Shown: positions 5,059 through 5,527 of the stretch, one piece after another
Numbering within the stretch: position 1 is the first letter of the stretch
Layout: every line of letters starts with the position of its first letter
Origin: Methanobacteriota archaeon
GTDB lineage: Archaea > Thermoplasmatota > Thermoplasmata > RBG-16-68-12
DNA length: 5,527 nt
Direction: 5' to 3'
Assembly (NCBI GenBank): GCA_005878635.1
Contig: VBLS01000021.1
Coordinates: forward strand, 1 to 5,527
Made by a program: the position numbers and the translations under genes
Notes under the pieces: generated by a model
Databases searched by the model: none
What the model was told of the DNA's origin: nothing
The model's input: only the letters and a program-made list of their open reading frames with translations

Positions 5059-5527
5059 ATGGCCCCCCGAATTCATCCAAGTGCCGAAGTCTCGAGCGAA
5101 GCGACTATCGGGGAAGGCAGTCGGATCTGGCATTGGGCGCAGATTCGGGAAGGAGCGCGTGTTGGGCAGAACTGCGTCGTCGGGAAGGACGTCTACGTGG
5201 ACGCCACGGTCGTAGTAGGCGATGATTGCAAGGTCGAGAATTTCGCCAGCATCTACCGGGGCGTCACCATCGGGAACCGAGTGTTCGTCGGACCCCACGT
5301 CTGCTTCACAAATGATACCTATCCCCGAGCGGTAAGTCCCGACTGGAAAGTCCTCCCAACGAAAGTGGAGAACGGTGCGTCAATTGGCGCGAACGCGACC
5401 ATCCTCTGCGGACTCACCATCGGGAGGAACGCCATGGTCGCTGCGGGGGCCGTCGTCACCAAGGATGTCCCGCCTCACGCCCTGGTCGCAGGAGTGCCCG
5501 CGAAGATCATCGGGTGGGTGTGCGAGT
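5059..5527 (+). CDS. Sugar-nucleotide N-acetyltransferase, left-handed beta-helix (WbpD/WlbB type), C-terminus outside the window
   Basis: ATG 5059 opens 156 codons to the window edge. The protein is built from hexapeptide repeats of the left-handed beta-helix fold: IHPSAEV, ATIGEGSRIW, ARVGQNCVVG, VVVGDDCKVE, VTIGNRVFVGPHV (residues 5-81), a loop FTNDTYPRA (83-91), then ASIGANATILCGLTIGRNAMV and VPAKIIGWVCE. The FTND-x-x-PR loop and the GWVCE ending are typical of acyltransferases related to WbpD and WlbB. Those enzymes acetylate the 3-amino group of UDP-GlcNAc3N-uronic acid using acetyl-CoA. The role here is therefore likely donor synthesis for a diacetamido sugar in the surface glycan. Exact substrate is inferred, and 3- or 4-amino-sugar acetyltransferases (PglD, QdtC-like) are alternatives. 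Relatives are usually around 190 residues, so perhaps 30-40 are missing. Confidence 0.9.
   Translation, partial: MAPRIHPSAEVSSEATIGEGSRIWHWAQIREGARVGQNCVVGKDVYVDATVVVGDDCKVENFASIYRGVTIGNRVFVGPHVCFTNDTYPRAVSPDWKVLPTKVENGASIGANATILCGLTIGRNAMVAAGAVVTKDVPPHALVAGVPAKIIGWVCE

Noticed and set aside
4789..5298. A 169-codon minus-strand ORF opposite the microprotein and acetyltransferase
   Set aside because: Low-complexity, Asp/Gly/Pro-rich translation without motifs, antisense to a clear beta-helix acetyltransferase; a GC-rich shadow.

Overview
The window looks like a piece of a surface-glycan (N-glycan or exopolysaccharide) biosynthesis locus from a GC-rich archaeon, probably a euryarchaeon or Thermoplasmatota-type lineage. 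The archaeal call rests on three things. The GlcNAc-1-phosphate transferase is of the archaeal/eukaryotic (Alg7-like) type rather than MraY or WecA. The two plus-strand genes lack Shine-Dalgarno sites and instead carry matching BRE/TATA-like elements at exactly the same distance from their ATGs, as expected for leaderless transcripts. The long membrane protein resembles a family I know from archaeal glycan clusters. The lineage is inferred, not proven.

Minus strand, read right to left (4683 to 1): a five-gene, tightly overlapping operon. It encodes a polyprenyl/dolichyl-phosphate GlcNAc-1-phosphate transferase (4683-3724), a class I SAM methyltransferase (3727-3062), a family-4-type glycosyltransferase (3065-1788), a NodB-like polysaccharide deacetylase (1798-924), and a multi-pass GT-C-like membrane protein (927 to beyond position 1). 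The junctions are GTGA, ATGA, an 11-bp overlap and GTGA, so translational coupling is likely. Three of the four internal starts have a clear GGAG or GGAGG site.

The deacetylase frame is broken. A perfect 14-bp tandem duplication (1733-1760) falls in the codons of its first catalytic motif. Removing one copy restores a continuous 286-residue protein with all expected motifs. This is either a real disabling or switching mutation or a sequence error.

Plus strand (4846-5527): a 43-codon single-pass membrane microprotein, then a left-handed beta-helix sugar-nucleotide N-acetyltransferase of the WbpD/WlbB type that runs off the window end. The 160-bp gap between the divergent units (4684-4845) holds promoter elements for both directions. 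Working model: the GlcNAc-1-phosphate transferase primes the lipid carrier, the acetyltransferase helps make a di-N-acetylated sugar donor, the glycosyltransferase extends the chain, the methyltransferase and deacetylase tailor it, and the membrane protein acts on lipid-linked sugar at the outer face.

I saw no RNA gene, CRISPR array, insertion sequence or intrinsic terminator.
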